From Metellina segmentata (Eukaryota > Arthropoda > Arachnida > Araneae > Tetragnathidae), in contig OX375881.1 of assembly GCA_947359465.1 (NCBI GenBank), positions 116,184,738-116,248,737 of the forward strand: 64,000 nucleotides of DNA, read 5' to 3'. The position numbers and the translations under genes were made by a program. The notes beneath the pieces were generated by a model. That model was not told the DNA's origin, ran no database searches, and saw only the letters and a program-made list of their open reading frames with translations. Shown one piece after another: positions 10,440 to 21,979 of the stretch (positions within the stretch are counted from its first letter, which is position 1; every line of letters starts with the position of its first letter).

Positions 10440-11670
10440 TGAATGCTTAAATCTTCTCTATTAGCTTCAATTTCTGTATTTTACGGCCCTGTACAGAAAC
10501 ATTCAATGCATTTAGTTTTTTTAATTATGTCGCGCAAGTATGCCAGTTTCAGTAGGAAGTCTGGATCCACGAAATTATTGGCGTTCTCATGATCATTTTC
10601 TTTCAGATAATCGTAAATTTCTTCTCGCAGTTTAAACGTACGAGATAGTACATTGCCACGTGAGAGCCAACGTGAGCTGCAGCAGTATGTAAGAGACGTG
10701 TGCTAGGCCCCAAAATCCTTGTATAGCTTTTGAAGAATCTGGCTTTAAGTGGCTTTGTTTTTATGTAGTTTACCACCTTTATTACACATTGTAAGACGAG
10801 ATTCAGTAGACGAATCAGCCATTTCGATGCAAGTGCTGCTCTGTGAATGATGCAGTGGGTCCATTGACAATCCGGGGCTTTGCAACGAATCAGCGCCTGT
10901 AGACCTCCGTAATGACAAGTCATTCATTCAGAACCATCAGTGCACACACCGATGCACTTTGTCCAGTCCAAATTATTTCCCGTCATCTAGGATATCGATC
11001 TTATCTTCAGCCGTTGCACTTCCATTAATGCTTTCACAAAGCGAAGGTCTTATACAATAGTACAACCATCAAAGAAACTTACATAGCTGATGAGATGTGC
11101 ATCCTTGTTGCTGTCTGTGCCTTAATATTTTGTCTGTGAGTTGCAGTCCAAATATTTTCTTCAATTCTTTCTATTAATTGATTGGTGTGATCCTGAGCCA
11201 TGTGCTGTATTCTTAGATTGATGATGTTATTCGACAAAGTAATCTTCGGTAGATAGTCTCCCCGCACTTCCTCCACTCAAGTTACTCAGCAATAGTGTGG
11301 TCTTTATTTCACTTCGTTACTCTATATGGCACCTTGAATGGCGCGAGTAAGACATTGTTTCGTACTGACGTTTGCTTAGGAAAACATTTTTTGTTGGTGC
11401 AAATCTCATTTTTTCTGCTAAAATATTCACGTGATTCGTCGACCATGCTTAGATAAGTTTTTTTTTCAAGGTACCGCCACGAGTTACTTACGTTCATACT
11501 CTAGGATGATAAACTTTAGAATATATCACACACTGCGCTCTCTTCATCTTTAACTTCTATTGAAGTGGATCTCAAATCCAAGTAGCTGTCTTTGTATTTG
11601 CGCTTCTCTCCACGCACGCCACTGGTCGATGCATGATCATCAGTACTTGCACTATCGGGGTTTTCCATCA
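10440..11670 (-). pseudogene. hAT (ZBED5/SCAND3-like) transposase, N-terminal and central part
   Basis: Reading from high to low coordinates: KRKYKDSYLDLRSTSI near 11610, SNSWRYLEKKTYLSM and FSRKNEI (11309-11497, the BED-finger end), ITLSNNIINLRIQHMA (11079-11276), LDWTKCIGVCTDGS near 10940 with a catalytic Asp, then APDCQWTHCIIHRAALASKW (about 10870) and VNYIKTKPLKARFFKSY. This order matches ZBED5-type hAT transposases. Several stops and frame changes make it inactive. The C-terminal part is probably the fragment at 9175-9395. Confidence 0.75.
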
Positions 11671-11752
11671 AAACTATCCATTTCTACGAAAAATGAGTAG
11701 GGACGGGGACTACAAAGGCACTTCCGTCCGGTGAGCGGTCCTTCCTCTGCAG

Positions 11753-12093
11753 GCCGACCAACTGGTATATTGGAAGGTTCCTGGTTCGAATCCGGGTCCA
11801 GGAATGGATGTTTGTAAGTGTGTGGTGTAGAGGCGGCTGGTGCACCTTAAATCTGTCCTGGCCGAAAGTCCTCACGTTGGGTTGGCGTGGAAGTTTGGAG
11901 AGTGGGGTGTCAGCTCAGGTGTTGCTTCGTCATCTGACCGTGGTTCAAAATTACGAGGTGTTGTCCTCGGATCTTTCCCCTAACGGATTGATCCCGGACC
12001 ATCGTCAATAGCCCGTTGCGTAGCTCTAGTATGGCGTTAACTAAAATTACCATAAGTTAGCTCTAATACGACGTTAACTAAAATTACCATTAC
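11753..12093 (+). repeat. tRNA-headed SINE, copy 3 (body type B) with 13-bp target duplication
   Basis: CCTTCCTCTGCAG occurs at 11740-11752 and again at 12094-12106, so the 341-bp insertion is exactly delimited. The head has a B box GGTTCGAATCC but a shortened A-box region. The body includes GGCGGCTGGTGCACC, GACCGTGGTTCAAAATTACG and CCCGGACCATCGTC. The tail unit ending GTTAACTAAAATTACCAT occurs twice. This is the reference copy for the fragments at 22418, 44985, 54800, 57297 and 57795. Confidence 0.9.
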
Positions 12094-12106
12094 CTTCCTC
12101 TGCAGT

Positions 12107-12555
12107 AAGAGTGGAAAGTCATCCCTCTGATAGGCGGCCTGCGTACGCACGAGAGGAGTCACTCTACAGGTGTGACACTCTACAGGGCGCACCTGCACAA
12201 AAGTCTTCACAAATTCAGTAAAAATGTTTTATAAATTAAGTCGTTTTGTTATCAATTTACCTGTAAATAAACATAAACACTGGTCTCGTATGTGACAATA
12301 TTATTATGAGTTGTTAGTATTTACATTCCAAATTAAAAGTTTAAGTTCAAAATTCACAAAACACAATTTAAAATTATTTTAATCATGCAGAAATGCCGTG
12401 AAACTGTTTCCAAAACATCACACTCCTTCACATAAAATAAGAATTTCACTCAACAAGCATTCATTGATAAACCTACAAATGCGTACGGCGTGCAAGATCG
12501 TTGTATCAGCCTGTTTATGCCTATTTTCACCTCTGTCTGGATTTCACTATTGCAG
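12107..12555. other. no recognisable feature upstream of zinc-finger exon
   Basis: Probably intronic or upstream sequence of the zinc-finger exon that starts after the acceptor TTTCACTATTGCAG at 12542-12555. Confidence 0.4.
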
Positions 12556-12924
12556 GAGACAAAGGTTTCGAATGCGACATCTGCTTAGGTCTCTTCTCTA
12601 CCCAATCTGCTCTACAAGGACACCGGAAGAATCACCCCACATGCAGTCCGATCGGAGACACCGATGCCACCACTGCTCCTACTCCACCGCTCACACGACC
12701 CACCTCCGTCAACACACGGGAGAACGACACTACAGCTGTAGCACGTGCGAGTGGCTTTCAATTCCGTTGGGGGCCTGCGAAGACACGACAGGATTCACTC
12801 AGGGGAAAAACCCTACATATGCCCCATCTGCGGAAGAGGATTCAGTGTCGCATCAAGACTCAAGAGACACAAGTGGGTGCACACTCAGCAGAGCCGCACT
12901 GATACTACAGAAGCTAACATGTGA
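12556..12924 (+). pseudogene. C2H2 zinc-finger terminal exon with two frame breaks
   Basis: The segment follows a good splice acceptor and ends at TGA 12922-12924. Three frames are used in order. The first finger is FECDICLGLFSTQSAL with HRKNH. Next comes DRRHRCHHCSYSTAHTTHLR with a shortened linker into HYSCSTC. Last come GGLRRHDRIHSGEKPYICPI and CGRGFSVASRLKRHKWVH. The conserved TGEKP-like linker identifies a classical DNA-binding C2H2 array of three or four fingers. Because the fingers are well kept but the frame is not, this is either a recent pseudogene or contains sequencing indels. Upstream exons were not found. Confidence 0.7.
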
Positions 12925-13534
12925 AATTGCAGTATATCCTTGTGTTTCATTGAAAAAAATGATTACAGTATTCCGTTGATTGAATTACTTTTGTTAAAAC
13001 ATTTCACTGAATGAGGAAAGAAGTTATAACGAATAATAAGTACTCAACCTATAGAAGATAATTCTATTTTTAGTTAAGGACATTTTCTGCTGATAAAGAA
13101 CAAGACGGAAAGACATGTTAATTTCTGAAGTTTCAAAATATTTTAACCCCAACACATGCATGTATTTTTTATTTGAAAAAAATAAAACAATTTTTATTCT
13201 TAAAATAGGGTATATTTATTTCACCACATTTTTTTATTGTTCTCGTGGAATGTTTAGATTTGAATTTTTTTTTTCTTTTAAATTATTCGTAATACAGGTT
13301 ATAAACGTAAGAAATATAAGTATTTTTTAAGGACAACTATAAATATCAATCACTAGATAAACGCACCGAAAGCATATTTTGTATTGCAACCGCACAGGAT
13401 TTACACTTTTCTACCAGTTTGTGTAGTATACATACATATTTAAGCATACACACACCCTGTAACTATACAATAAAACACAACAGCTGACATTAATTATTTT
13501 GTTTCTAAGAAAGTATGTCCGATTGTTACTCTAA
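12925..13534. other. AT-rich, no recognisable feature
   Basis: No supported gene. A short frame at 13115-13330 is low-complexity and unconvincing. Confidence 0.5.
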
Positions 13535-14899
13535 GGCCCGGTGAACACATCCGGTTTTTCAACGTTCGGCGCAGCTGCCTCAACACAAGTGCGCTCTGAG
13601 ATACATAAGATCCAACGGAGCACTAGCGCGTCTTTCTAGTAATTGCTCTTCGTTACGTGGACGATTCTATTTAGGACCGTGGGGAGGACAGGCGCCTCAA
13701 TCCCATGATAGTACTTTACCCAAGTCCAACTTGATCGGCTAATCGGATCACATGACCTAGATACGTATGTCATCAAGGTTTATAGTTGTTGGCGATTTAT
13801 CTCTTCCTTTCTGCTTTCTTCTTTTCTTTTCAGATCCATGGCTATGGGAGGGTAGAGGTGGGAGCCGAAAATTGTATCCTTTTATTATATAAGTTAATAA
13901 TTATATAAGTTAGTGTTTTATGTATGCTTTTTGTTACATCAGAATGGTCCTAAGCCAGCGGTGGATACGACACCATCATCCTAAAGCAAAGGGGACGGCA
14001 GAGGGGCGGAAAAATATCAGCTGGTAGTGAGTTCAGGAGTGGTTCTTAGATTATTTATGTAAAATCAACGGAAGCTTGGAAAAATATGAAAAGGGTATTA
14101 AAAATTAGGAAAAGTAAATTTGAATAAAAAGGAATTAAATTGGAATTTTTTTTAAATAATTTGGAGGATCTAAAAATTTTTCCGCCAGCTGGGTTCGAAC
14201 TCGGGAAGTCATCCTCCGCTGCCGACGCTAATCTGAAGGTGGGTGAATTTAGCCATTAGGCCATCGTTGCTTCACGAAAAGAAGCTCTTTAAAGTATAAG
14301 TACCCTTCCATCAATCTGCTTCAAAAAATCATAGAAGACACACAAAAAAAGACTACCAGACAAGTAAATAATCATAGCTCACTGTAGATCAAATGATCAA
14401 AACAAGTTTCGAAAGAATCAAACTGAAGAATCGATTCACTTATCACGAGTTTAATATCTACCGACCTCCCTACGGTCCTAAATAGAATCGTCCACGTAAC
14501 GAAGAGCCATTACTAAAAAGACGCGCTAGTCCAACGGAGCAGTGCACAGATGCCTCCAGCAGCGCCGCTATGGCGACGCACGCCCAACTTGTGTGCAATT
14601 TGTACCGCAGTTCCTCACGGCGACGCACATGCGTCTCCGTTCTGAAGTACCTTGTTTTCATAAACAAATGGGATATGAATAATAATTAATAAATGGTTGT
14701 ATCCAATAACGTCTATTTTGTGTGTTTCTAAATATACTTCTTTTACACCAAGTAAGCGAAATAAACACGTTTTCGATAGAATATTGATCGCAAATGGCAC
14801 GAAATGAGTTCGTGCGTCATTTCACGGATTTTTGTGCATAGTTGGGCTTTAGTGCCGCATTGGCGCCGCTTGTTGAAAACTGGATGTGAGCACCGGGCC
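13535..14899. mobile_element. non-autonomous PIF/Harbinger-type element
   Basis: Termini GGCCCGGTGAACACATCCGG (13535 on) and, on the other strand, GGCCCGGTGCTCACATCCAG (14899 back) form an imperfect inverted repeat. Flanking TAA triplets (13532-13534 and 14900-14902) are the 3-bp duplication typical of PIF/Harbinger. A second inverted block, GACGATTCTATTTAGGACCG near 13662-13681 against its reverse complement near 14475-14495, lies further in. No transposase is recognisable in the 1365 bp. A tRNA-like unit sits inside at 14170-14285. Confidence 0.7.
14170..14285 (-). repeat. tRNA-like pol III promoter unit (SINE-like)
   Basis: On the minus strand an A-box-like TGGCCTAATGGCTAA is followed about 50 bases on by GAGTTCGAACCC (B box). 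The two ends do not pair into an acceptor stem, so this is tRNA-derived sequence rather than a tRNA gene. It is unrelated by eye to the other SINEs here. Confidence 0.4.
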
Positions 14900-14902
14900 T
14901 AA

Positions 14903-15679
14903 GCAGAAGAGAAAAGAATATTTTAAATCAATAAAACTCATACATAATTTACATGGAATTAATCTTGGATAAAATGCAAATAACTAAAAGATTTGTTTTT
15001 CAAAATTTGGATCAAAGTAGAAACTTTATAAACCAAAAACATGATAAATTCAAATTTTTGTCAAACGTGAGTTATTTATTATAATTTTGATTCTGAAAAA
15101 TGTGAAAACAGTTGTTCATGAGTAGAATCGGAATTTTTGAAAAATATTTTGAACTGATCGTTGAAACTTCCTAAGAAAAATAACATGACTTTCTGTCAAA
15201 ATATGACAAAGTCCATGTGTTCTGAATACTTTGAGATTATTAGAAACTTGAGACGATGTAGCAGTGTTGGGTGTCATGTTATAGAGGATATTGCAGTAAC
15301 ATTTAATACGGCAGGGGGTAAAATTTGCGTGTGCATTGATTGAGATGAAGACAGTTTTAATTTAGGTGCTGCCTTACATAAAACTTTGTAAATAGAAATT
15401 GAGGAAACTGAATTAAATATTTTTTGTTTTTACAGGAAACTAATGACTTTTACCTTCCTCTATTTGTCATCAAACGCACAATTTCCGATCCGATTTTGCT
15501 AGCACTGGTTGCTAGTCCGATGCTCCGTCCCGGTTTTAATAAAGATAATGCGTGTCAAAACAGATCGAGAGCGATGAAATAGGGATATTATGAGATGATA
15601 TTATTACTGGGTGTGAAACTGGCTAAACATTATGTTAAATATTAAGTCCTGATTGCTGTATGACTCACCTGTGACCACA
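14903..15679. other. no recognisable feature
   Basis: AT-rich intergenic DNA without supported coding or repeat structure. Confidence 0.5.
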
Positions 15680-16662
15680 TATGTTCTTTTTATTCAAAAC
15701 TATTGACTGTGGTGGTTCAAGCATCTATCCCACTGTGAAACTATGCGGGATATTTCCCTCATGGAAAGTCTTCGGATACTGTAAGAACTACTTTCGAACC
15801 TCCTCCTGCACTTCATCCTCCGACAAAACCTTCTTACACGTAAATGTTTTTAGAGTTCTCCAAATGCATAAAAATCGAAGGGAGATAGGTCAGGACTGTA
15901 GGGGGATGGTTTAGGGTATCCCACTTAAATTTCACCAGCTCATCTTTGACGGCATTTGCTGTATGAGGACGGGCGTTATAGTGTAAGAGAATAACGCCGC
16001 GAGACATTTTGGCAGGCTTTTTGATTTGATTGCCTTTCGCAAATGTGGCGCCTTTTAGCTGGAACTCGATGAGTAGTGGTCCGTGTTGGTCGAAAAAAAT
16101 GTTAACATGACTTTTCCCCCACTGCTGCGAACGGCCTTGCTTTATTGGTACAGCTACACTTTACGTTTATGAGCGTTGGCAACGGCCTTGACGATTTTTT
16201 TTGTCGCACTTCTAGTAGCAAGTTGCTGTAGATTAGCGCAAACCATCTATCTTTACGGTAATTGTGGTTTTCATGGTAACCTCGGCAAACGGTAACTTTG
16301 AATTTTCATTTTGAATATTCTAAAAAGTTCTTCCAAAATCTTTTCAAAACGTTCTCAAGCTTTCATTTTTCGTTGTAAAAAGAAAAATATTTTTTGAAGA
16401 AAAGAGTTGGCGACTTCAAAAATTTGCCAAGGCCGTTGCCACTGCTCATAAACGTAGGGTGAAGCTGTACCGCTTTTTTTGGCGGAGGTGAACCTGTGTG
16501 TTTCCATACGAAACTTCGGAGCTTTGATTCCAGTTCATAATGGTTGCACCAGATCTCGTCCCCCGTTCCAATGTTGGACAAGAAATTCGCACCTTCGTCC
16601 GCAAAACGTTTCAGAAATTCCAATGACGTGTCCATGTGAAAGGCTTCAAACTTCAATTTCAT
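15680..16662 (-). pseudogene. mariner transposase remnant, interrupted by a Merlin MITE
   Basis: Upstream part (16662 to about 16480): GTGDEIWCNHYELESKLRSF then WKHTGSPPPKK, the first catalytic Asp region of mariner. Downstream part (16138 to about 15680): SQQWGKSHVNIFFDQHGPLL, then SRGVILLHYNARPHTANAVK, then a shifted frame with SPDLSPFDFYAFGEL. The usual LLHDNARPH has Tyr in place of the second catalytic Asp. Several frame breaks are present. The 325-bp insert at 16147-16471 splits the gene at the PPPKK site. Confidence 0.85.
16147..16471. mobile_element. Merlin MITE inside mariner, 8-bp target duplication
   Basis: Ends GGTACAGCTACACTTTACGT (left) and the matching reverse complement (right) are the same termini as the autonomous Merlin at 6039-7853. 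Target duplication GCTTTATT (16139-16146) against GCTTTTTT (16472-16479) matches at 7 of 8 positions. Mariner coding continues on either side, so the insertion came after the mariner. Confidence 0.9.
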
Positions 16663-16799
16663 TAATGAATTTGTTTGAAATCATTAAGTACCATTTGTAT
16701 GTTACTAGGCACCTTCATTACGTTTTGTTCACTAAGTGTAAATGGGTTTATTAATGCGAGCATGCAGTTTTCTTCTTTAGCCAATCAAGAAAACTACTT

Positions 16800-18372
16800 T
16801 CAAATGATCATTGCAATAACTAATTTTAATATATTTGGTCAAATTGTTATTATCCGCAGCACATCCCCTCTGCTCTTTCAACTGTGGAAATTGACTCGAA
16901 TCCTGATTTTCTAACTGAGATATGAAGAGTTTTAATTTAATTTTAAATAAATTGATGCTATTTACTAAGCTAGGAAATAATTTCTTCTTGCCTTGTAGCT
17001 TCGAATTTAGATGGCTAGTAATATCAACTAAAAATGCCTAACCAAATAGCCAGTAGCTATCGAATAATAGAGTTATTTCATCAGTTAATTCAATTTCCTG
17101 TTCTAAAAAATTATAAATAGCATTTTAAAAAATCTACTCAGAACCTGTCCTCTAGAAAGCCTAAGCACCTCACAATAAAGAAAATTTTCACCATATTCCA
17201 AATCTAATAATTCAATATTCTCTGAATTTTCGTCTGTTTAATGCTTTTGATTTAATTTTAATCACAAATTTCACGACCGGTAACATAACATGCTGCAGTT
17301 TTAAAGTTTTTCCACACAGTGCCTCAGGACGTTTTAAAATTTTTTCCAAGCAAAGTAGTAGTGCCATTGACGGCTAACACATACTGATGAGTACAATAAT
17401 CTAATTTAGAATTTCTAGACATGATTTTAAAGACTGGCTAATTCTACAAAGACATTAAAATTAGAAACAATTCCTCTTACAAAAATGTTTATATAACTGG
17501 ACTGCATCAAATACGTTCATTGATTCATCCAAAGCTATAGAAAAAAATAGACAAGGTCTTCCATTTGTTGAAATGCATCCAGAGAGAGTTCCACGATATA
17601 TCTCGTAACAGTCTGCCTTGGTATAGCAATTTCGTTTGATTTCCTTTCAATACCTTTTATAACCAAGATGGTATGCAAATATTTGTAGACAAGACTTATG
17701 TGTCAAAATACGTTTTTTTTTCGCCAATGCTAAAGCAATTTTATAGGATGCTTCTGTCATCGTCTCGTCTCTCACAACTTACTTTAGCAAAAATATTTTG
17801 TCTTCTGATTTCTTCCTTTTTCTAACATATTACTTACGTAACTCCGACCCGAGAACAAGCTTCATTTTTCCTTCAATGTTAGCCTGATGCTGTGTTTTAC
17901 AGTGTTCATTAAGGTCATGTCTTCTATTATGTGAAAGAGTAGTTTCACAAACAATGCAAAAAAGGTTTTCCTGATGGACTTAATGCAAATAAGAACTAAT
18001 TTTCCTACTGTTCATTCAATTCACGCTTTCTCTCAATATTTGCGCTTCTTTTGCTCATTTTCTTTTGCACAGTGATAGATAACAGGAAAGTTAAAAAAAA
18101 CATTAAAAAGTACAAATAATGTTGAAAAAGAACAAACAGATCACAAGTACAAACGTCGTATCACACAGAATATCAATTATAAACTGTCAAAAAATTGCGA
18201 CGAAATGATGAGTACGAGGGCTGTATGAATTGAAATAAGAGTACTCTTGGGTTGAAAATATGAAGATGGATTCTGTTATGAAGACCACTTTCAAAAGAAT
18301 AAGTAGGTGCAAGGATGCAATGCGCCACTAGTAATCATCCAATGCGATGCACCACAGGTTGGCCACCCCTGT
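16800..18372 (-). pseudogene. hAT (Charlie/GTF2IRD2-like) element remnant
   Basis: On the minus strand the element begins CAGGGGTGGCCAACCTGTGG at 18372, a Charlie-type hAT terminus. Near 17980-17860 a frame reads QENLFCIVCETTLSHNRRHD then LNEHCKTQHQ, a BED/C2H2-type finger as in GTF2IRD2-like hAT proteins. Further down, VTRYIVELSLDAF and nearby pieces recall the hAT core, with many stops. The low-coordinate terminus was not found. Confidence 0.6.
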
Positions 18373-18535
18373 CTTAGAGGGTTCCTCCTTTTGTTTGACC
18401 GGTGATATCTATCTTGCGCCAAATGATACACCACACAATACTATGAAAGAAAAACATTACTCACATATGCCACTCAAGTTAGGTAAGAGGGGTTGGACGT
18501 GCAGATGGCCCTGCTTCCCTTAAACATCGCCGCTT
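18373..18535 (+). repeat. unclassified repeat shared with 51287-51490
   Basis: Both loci contain AGAGGG, a TTTTG run, GTGATATCT.TCT..CGCCA, CACACAATACTATGAAAG, ATATGCCAC and TTAGGTAAG in the same order and orientation. The hAT terminus at 18372 abuts this copy. Family unknown. Confidence 0.5.
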
Positions 18536-20827
18536 CGTTTTACTGATAGCCTTTTACTGTGAAAAAATTTCCAGAACTTGCTGCTAATACACCGCGGGCA
18601 ACGTTAAGTATCCTTTTACAGTTGAAATGGTACGTTTTTGAATCCATTCTTGCGATGGAACGTAGCGTGCATTCCGAAATTGAATTCGTGCTAACCGGTT
18701 TTTTTAGAGAAAAATAATTTTTAAAAATTGAGCACCAAAAATTTTTCTTCTCCAAATAGAATTTAAAAACTTAAAACACAAGCACGTATGGTTATATTTT
18801 TAAATGCAAGAATAAAAAATGCAGGAATTGTAAATTAAAACTATAATCTATTTTTTTGTCTTTATTTAAACTCTTTTTTATGATACTTTACAATCCTCAT
18901 TGGTTCACAGCACGAATCTTGCTCGCATCAATGCAGACATGTGTCCTACCAGAAGGGATTATTTACAAAATGATATTCCAAAAAATATAATTTGTTGCAT
19001 TACAGAAAAGTTATACAGTACCTCTGGATTCAGAACTCGAACAATTTGGAATTCAAATGAAAAATTCGAGCCAATTTTTACTCAAAATGTGAGCGCTGCT
19101 TTGGAAATCAAATACCCAGCATGTTGTTTGTGTGTACATTTGTCAGAACAGGAGAAGTCATGAAAATTCAGATTTTGGTTGTGTACACCATATATATAAT
19201 AGCTACTAGATTAAAAATTTCCTTTTTTTTTGTCAGTGATAAAATCTTCCAAAGGCTCAAAACATTACTGTTTACTCACCCAATGACAAATCTGCAATTA
19301 TTGGTTCCTAGTTTTATCATCTTTATTATCTGTTTTCATCTATTTTATTAAAATCTCTTATTGAAAGTAAAGAGGGTTTTGTGATTTGTTCAATCAGAAG
19401 GTCTCAGTATTTTGCGTAGTACTCCTCACTTGGAGAGCTTCAGTTTCTTAAAATATCCCTTTCCAAATGGCAAAGAACACACAAAATGAAATTGGTTTTG
19501 AATATTCAAACCAAATACACACACAATTGTGGAAAAAATGAACCTGGTTTTAATCTGATGCAACACCACACTTTGTTAACATTGTGATCCCACTCCCGCA
19601 GATGTTTCTTCTAGTCAACAACTATTCTTTAAAAGACAGGAAAAAGATGACTTACTAATGACGTTATGAGAAAAGGTCTTAAAGAAGTCAAAGCCAAAAG
19701 AATCACTTTCTTAGCAAAGCCAAGAAAGCAGTAACCAGTGAAATGTAAAGAATGCAAACAATAACTTAGCAAATAAGATTACCTTTTAGGCACGCTAAGG
19801 CCAAACAAAAAAATTGGTTTGTTTCCTGTAACCCTACTGACCCTGAAATTACAATACAAAAATTCCAACCCTAAAGTTTTTTTAAATTTAATATGATTGA
19901 TTGATTACGCGTAGTCAATTAGATAATTGTTTTGTTTTTTTCAGTTCAGACACTGTGTCATAAATAAACTCTTTAGGGGTAAATAAGTAGTCAAACCTGA
20001 AGAAAAATTATAAATACTCACTAATACATTAATTTGGTTAAATACCTAAGTTTATACCCAAGATAATGACTTGCAAAAATAAATATACCCAGGTATTTTA
20101 CATCACTGATCACACCTCTGATCAATTTTAAATCTAACATTAATACTCAGATATTTCCTTTTGCGTATTTGCTAAAAAATATTCACACAAAAAAAAAAAT
20201 TCTACTATAACCTAATATTTTTGCTTATGTTACAGGAAACAAACCTTCTTTGAGGCCTAATTCCCATGCAGTGCATTTCCCTCCCATTCAACCCACTACA
20301 TTCTTATAACTTTTAAGGTACAACAGCTTTACTGCCCTTAGTCTAAATTTTTTCTTCGCGCAAGGTACAACTGTTATACCAGACTTAGTTTAAAGATTAA
20401 CTTTAATCTTCCATCCCTTTTATTAAAAATACATTTTGTAAAACTAAAGCTATGTAAAAATCTCATTTTCACTATTTTATGGATGTAAACAGAAAATCTG
20501 AAACATTAATTATGTGCTACACAATAGGAAATTATGCACAGAAAATAGAAACTTTTCAAACTTGTATTGAAAGTAAACTATACAAAATTTGGTAATGAAA
20601 TAAATTATAGGAAAAGTTCTTCCACAACAACAGACAAATCAATTCCCTCTTTTGTGTTTCCAGTCAACAACAAATCAGAGTGAAATATTCATTCCTTACC
20701 TTTTGAAATTTACAACGTATTTCAAACCTCATGAGCCTGCTTACAGTTTTAAAGCAGAAAAACCTTAAGAAATGCATTCATCCATTGCAATTGAGTCATT
20801 GCTATGAGCTATTCGAGATAATGCATG
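18536..20827. other. 3' flank of TAF7, no other gene seen
   Basis: AT-rich sequence that should hold the 3' untranslated region of TAF7 (minus strand). Several TTTATT strings on the plus strand could be its poly(A) signal and none is decisive. Short frames at 18900-19350 show no recognisable motif. Confidence 0.4.
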
Positions 20828-21979
20828 TCATTGCAGAATACTCATGATGTCGTTGTACTCCATTTGCTTATCAAACTCGTCTTGTTTAAGGCGATCAATA
20901 CTAGTTTGAAACCTCTGCTTCAGTGCTTGATTTTCAATGTTCATTATTTCCAGCTCTTGGGCCCTACGCTTTGCTTGCAGGTTGGATATTGCATGCTCCA
21001 ACTCATCCAGCTTCTCCATCAGAAGTATCTTCTCTTCCTCAGTCTTCTGTTCCTTCAGCAGCATACCCAGGTTTTCACCAGCGGTTGCAGACTCCAGCTG
21101 CGACACAGCCATGCTGTCGTTCTCGTTGCCATACTCTGGGCTCAGCTGCATGCTCTTGGCAAGATCTACCATCTCCTTTTCTTTTGCATCACTCTCTTCT
21201 ACCTTCTCCTGCTCTTCAATGATGCTCTCGAGCTTCCTTGCTGCTTGACCAATGTCCACCACATTGACATCCTCTTCGTCCCCACTCTCCTCCGAGCTGC
21301 TGAGGACTTCCCCAAAGATGTCATACTCGGCCACGTCTGCAGCCTGGGAGTTACTGAGTTCCCTCTCGTCCAGAGACATCGCTTCGACACCGTAATCCCT
21401 TTCGTTGCTCTTAGCATCGTTTTTCTCGTCTTCAGCATCCACTAATTCATACCGCACACTGATCGCTTCGAGGTCTGTCCGAAAAAGGCGCTTGACCTCT
21501 TTTTCGACGTCCGGGAGGTGCACATACTTCTTCTTGAGGGTCTTGCGATACCGTCGCTTCCTCACGTTTTTTAGAGGAGCAGTGATTCCATGAGGCAGCA
21601 TGTACCGCTTGTCCTTTGTGTCCTTGTCTTTCTTCTTTGGGGAGACTTCTTCGTCGCTCTTGGCCGCGTCACCCTCGGTTGCCACCATGATCTGGCAGAT
21701 GTCTGCAGTCTTGTAAAATATCTTCCTGTCCAGAGTCTTGCTGGATTCAATGATGGTGGGGAGGTCGTACAGTTTCGCTGGAAGAGTCCAACTGTCAAAT
21801 TGAACGGTGCCATGTCTCATGTCCGCATCCAACTGGATGGCCAGTCTGTCCTCCAAATTCATGACGCCCGACCTCACTGCGGCCCTAAGGGATGCGGCGG
21901 GTGTAGGTGGGAGGCGCAAAATGAACTGACTCTCCAATTCAACCGGCGCATCGTAGTTTGTTCTCCTGTTATCGTCCAT
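20828..21979 (-). CDS. TAF7: TFIID subunit 7 (TAF7)
   Basis: A complete single-exon frame of 383 residues. The start is the ATG at 21979 (MDDNRRTNYD), which has a purine at -3 and G at +4; the frame upstream of it offers no ATG. The N-terminal half is the TAFII55 domain: VELESQFILRLPP, the MNLEDRLAIQLDADMRHGTV stretch, WTLPAKLYDLPTIIESSKTL, then YKTADICQIMV and the basic KKDKDTKDKRYMLPHGITAP region. An acidic Ser/Asp/Glu segment follows (SSSEESGDEEDV). The C-terminus is a long coiled coil (EEEKILLMEKLDELEHAISN onward). TAF7 is a general transcription factor subunit in the nucleus that binds TAF1 and restrains its acetyltransferase activity. Length is near the family norm and no frame damage is seen. 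Mammalian TAF7 is also intronless. Confidence 0.95.
   Translation of the reverse strand: MDDNRRTNYDAPVELESQFILRLPPTPAASLRAAVRSGVMNLEDRLAIQLDADMRHGTVQFDSWTLPAKLYDLPTIIESSKTLDRKIFYKTADICQIMVATEGDAAKSDEEVSPKKKDKDTKDKRYMLPHGITAPLKNVRKRRYRKTLKKKYVHLPDVEKEVKRLFRTDLEAISVRYELVDAEDEKNDAKSNERDYGVEAMSLDERELSNSQAADVAEYDIFGEVLSSSEESGDEEDVNVVDIGQAARKLESIIEEQEKVEESDAKEKEMVDLAKSMQLSPEYGNENDSMAVSQLESATAGENLGMLLKEQKTEEEKILLMEKLDELEHAISNLQAKRRAQELEIMNIENQALKQRFQTSIDRLKQDEFDKQMEYNDIMSILQ

Noticed and set aside
18900..19351. Small genes downstream of TAF7
   Set aside because: Short overlapping frames without motifs, in AT-rich flank.
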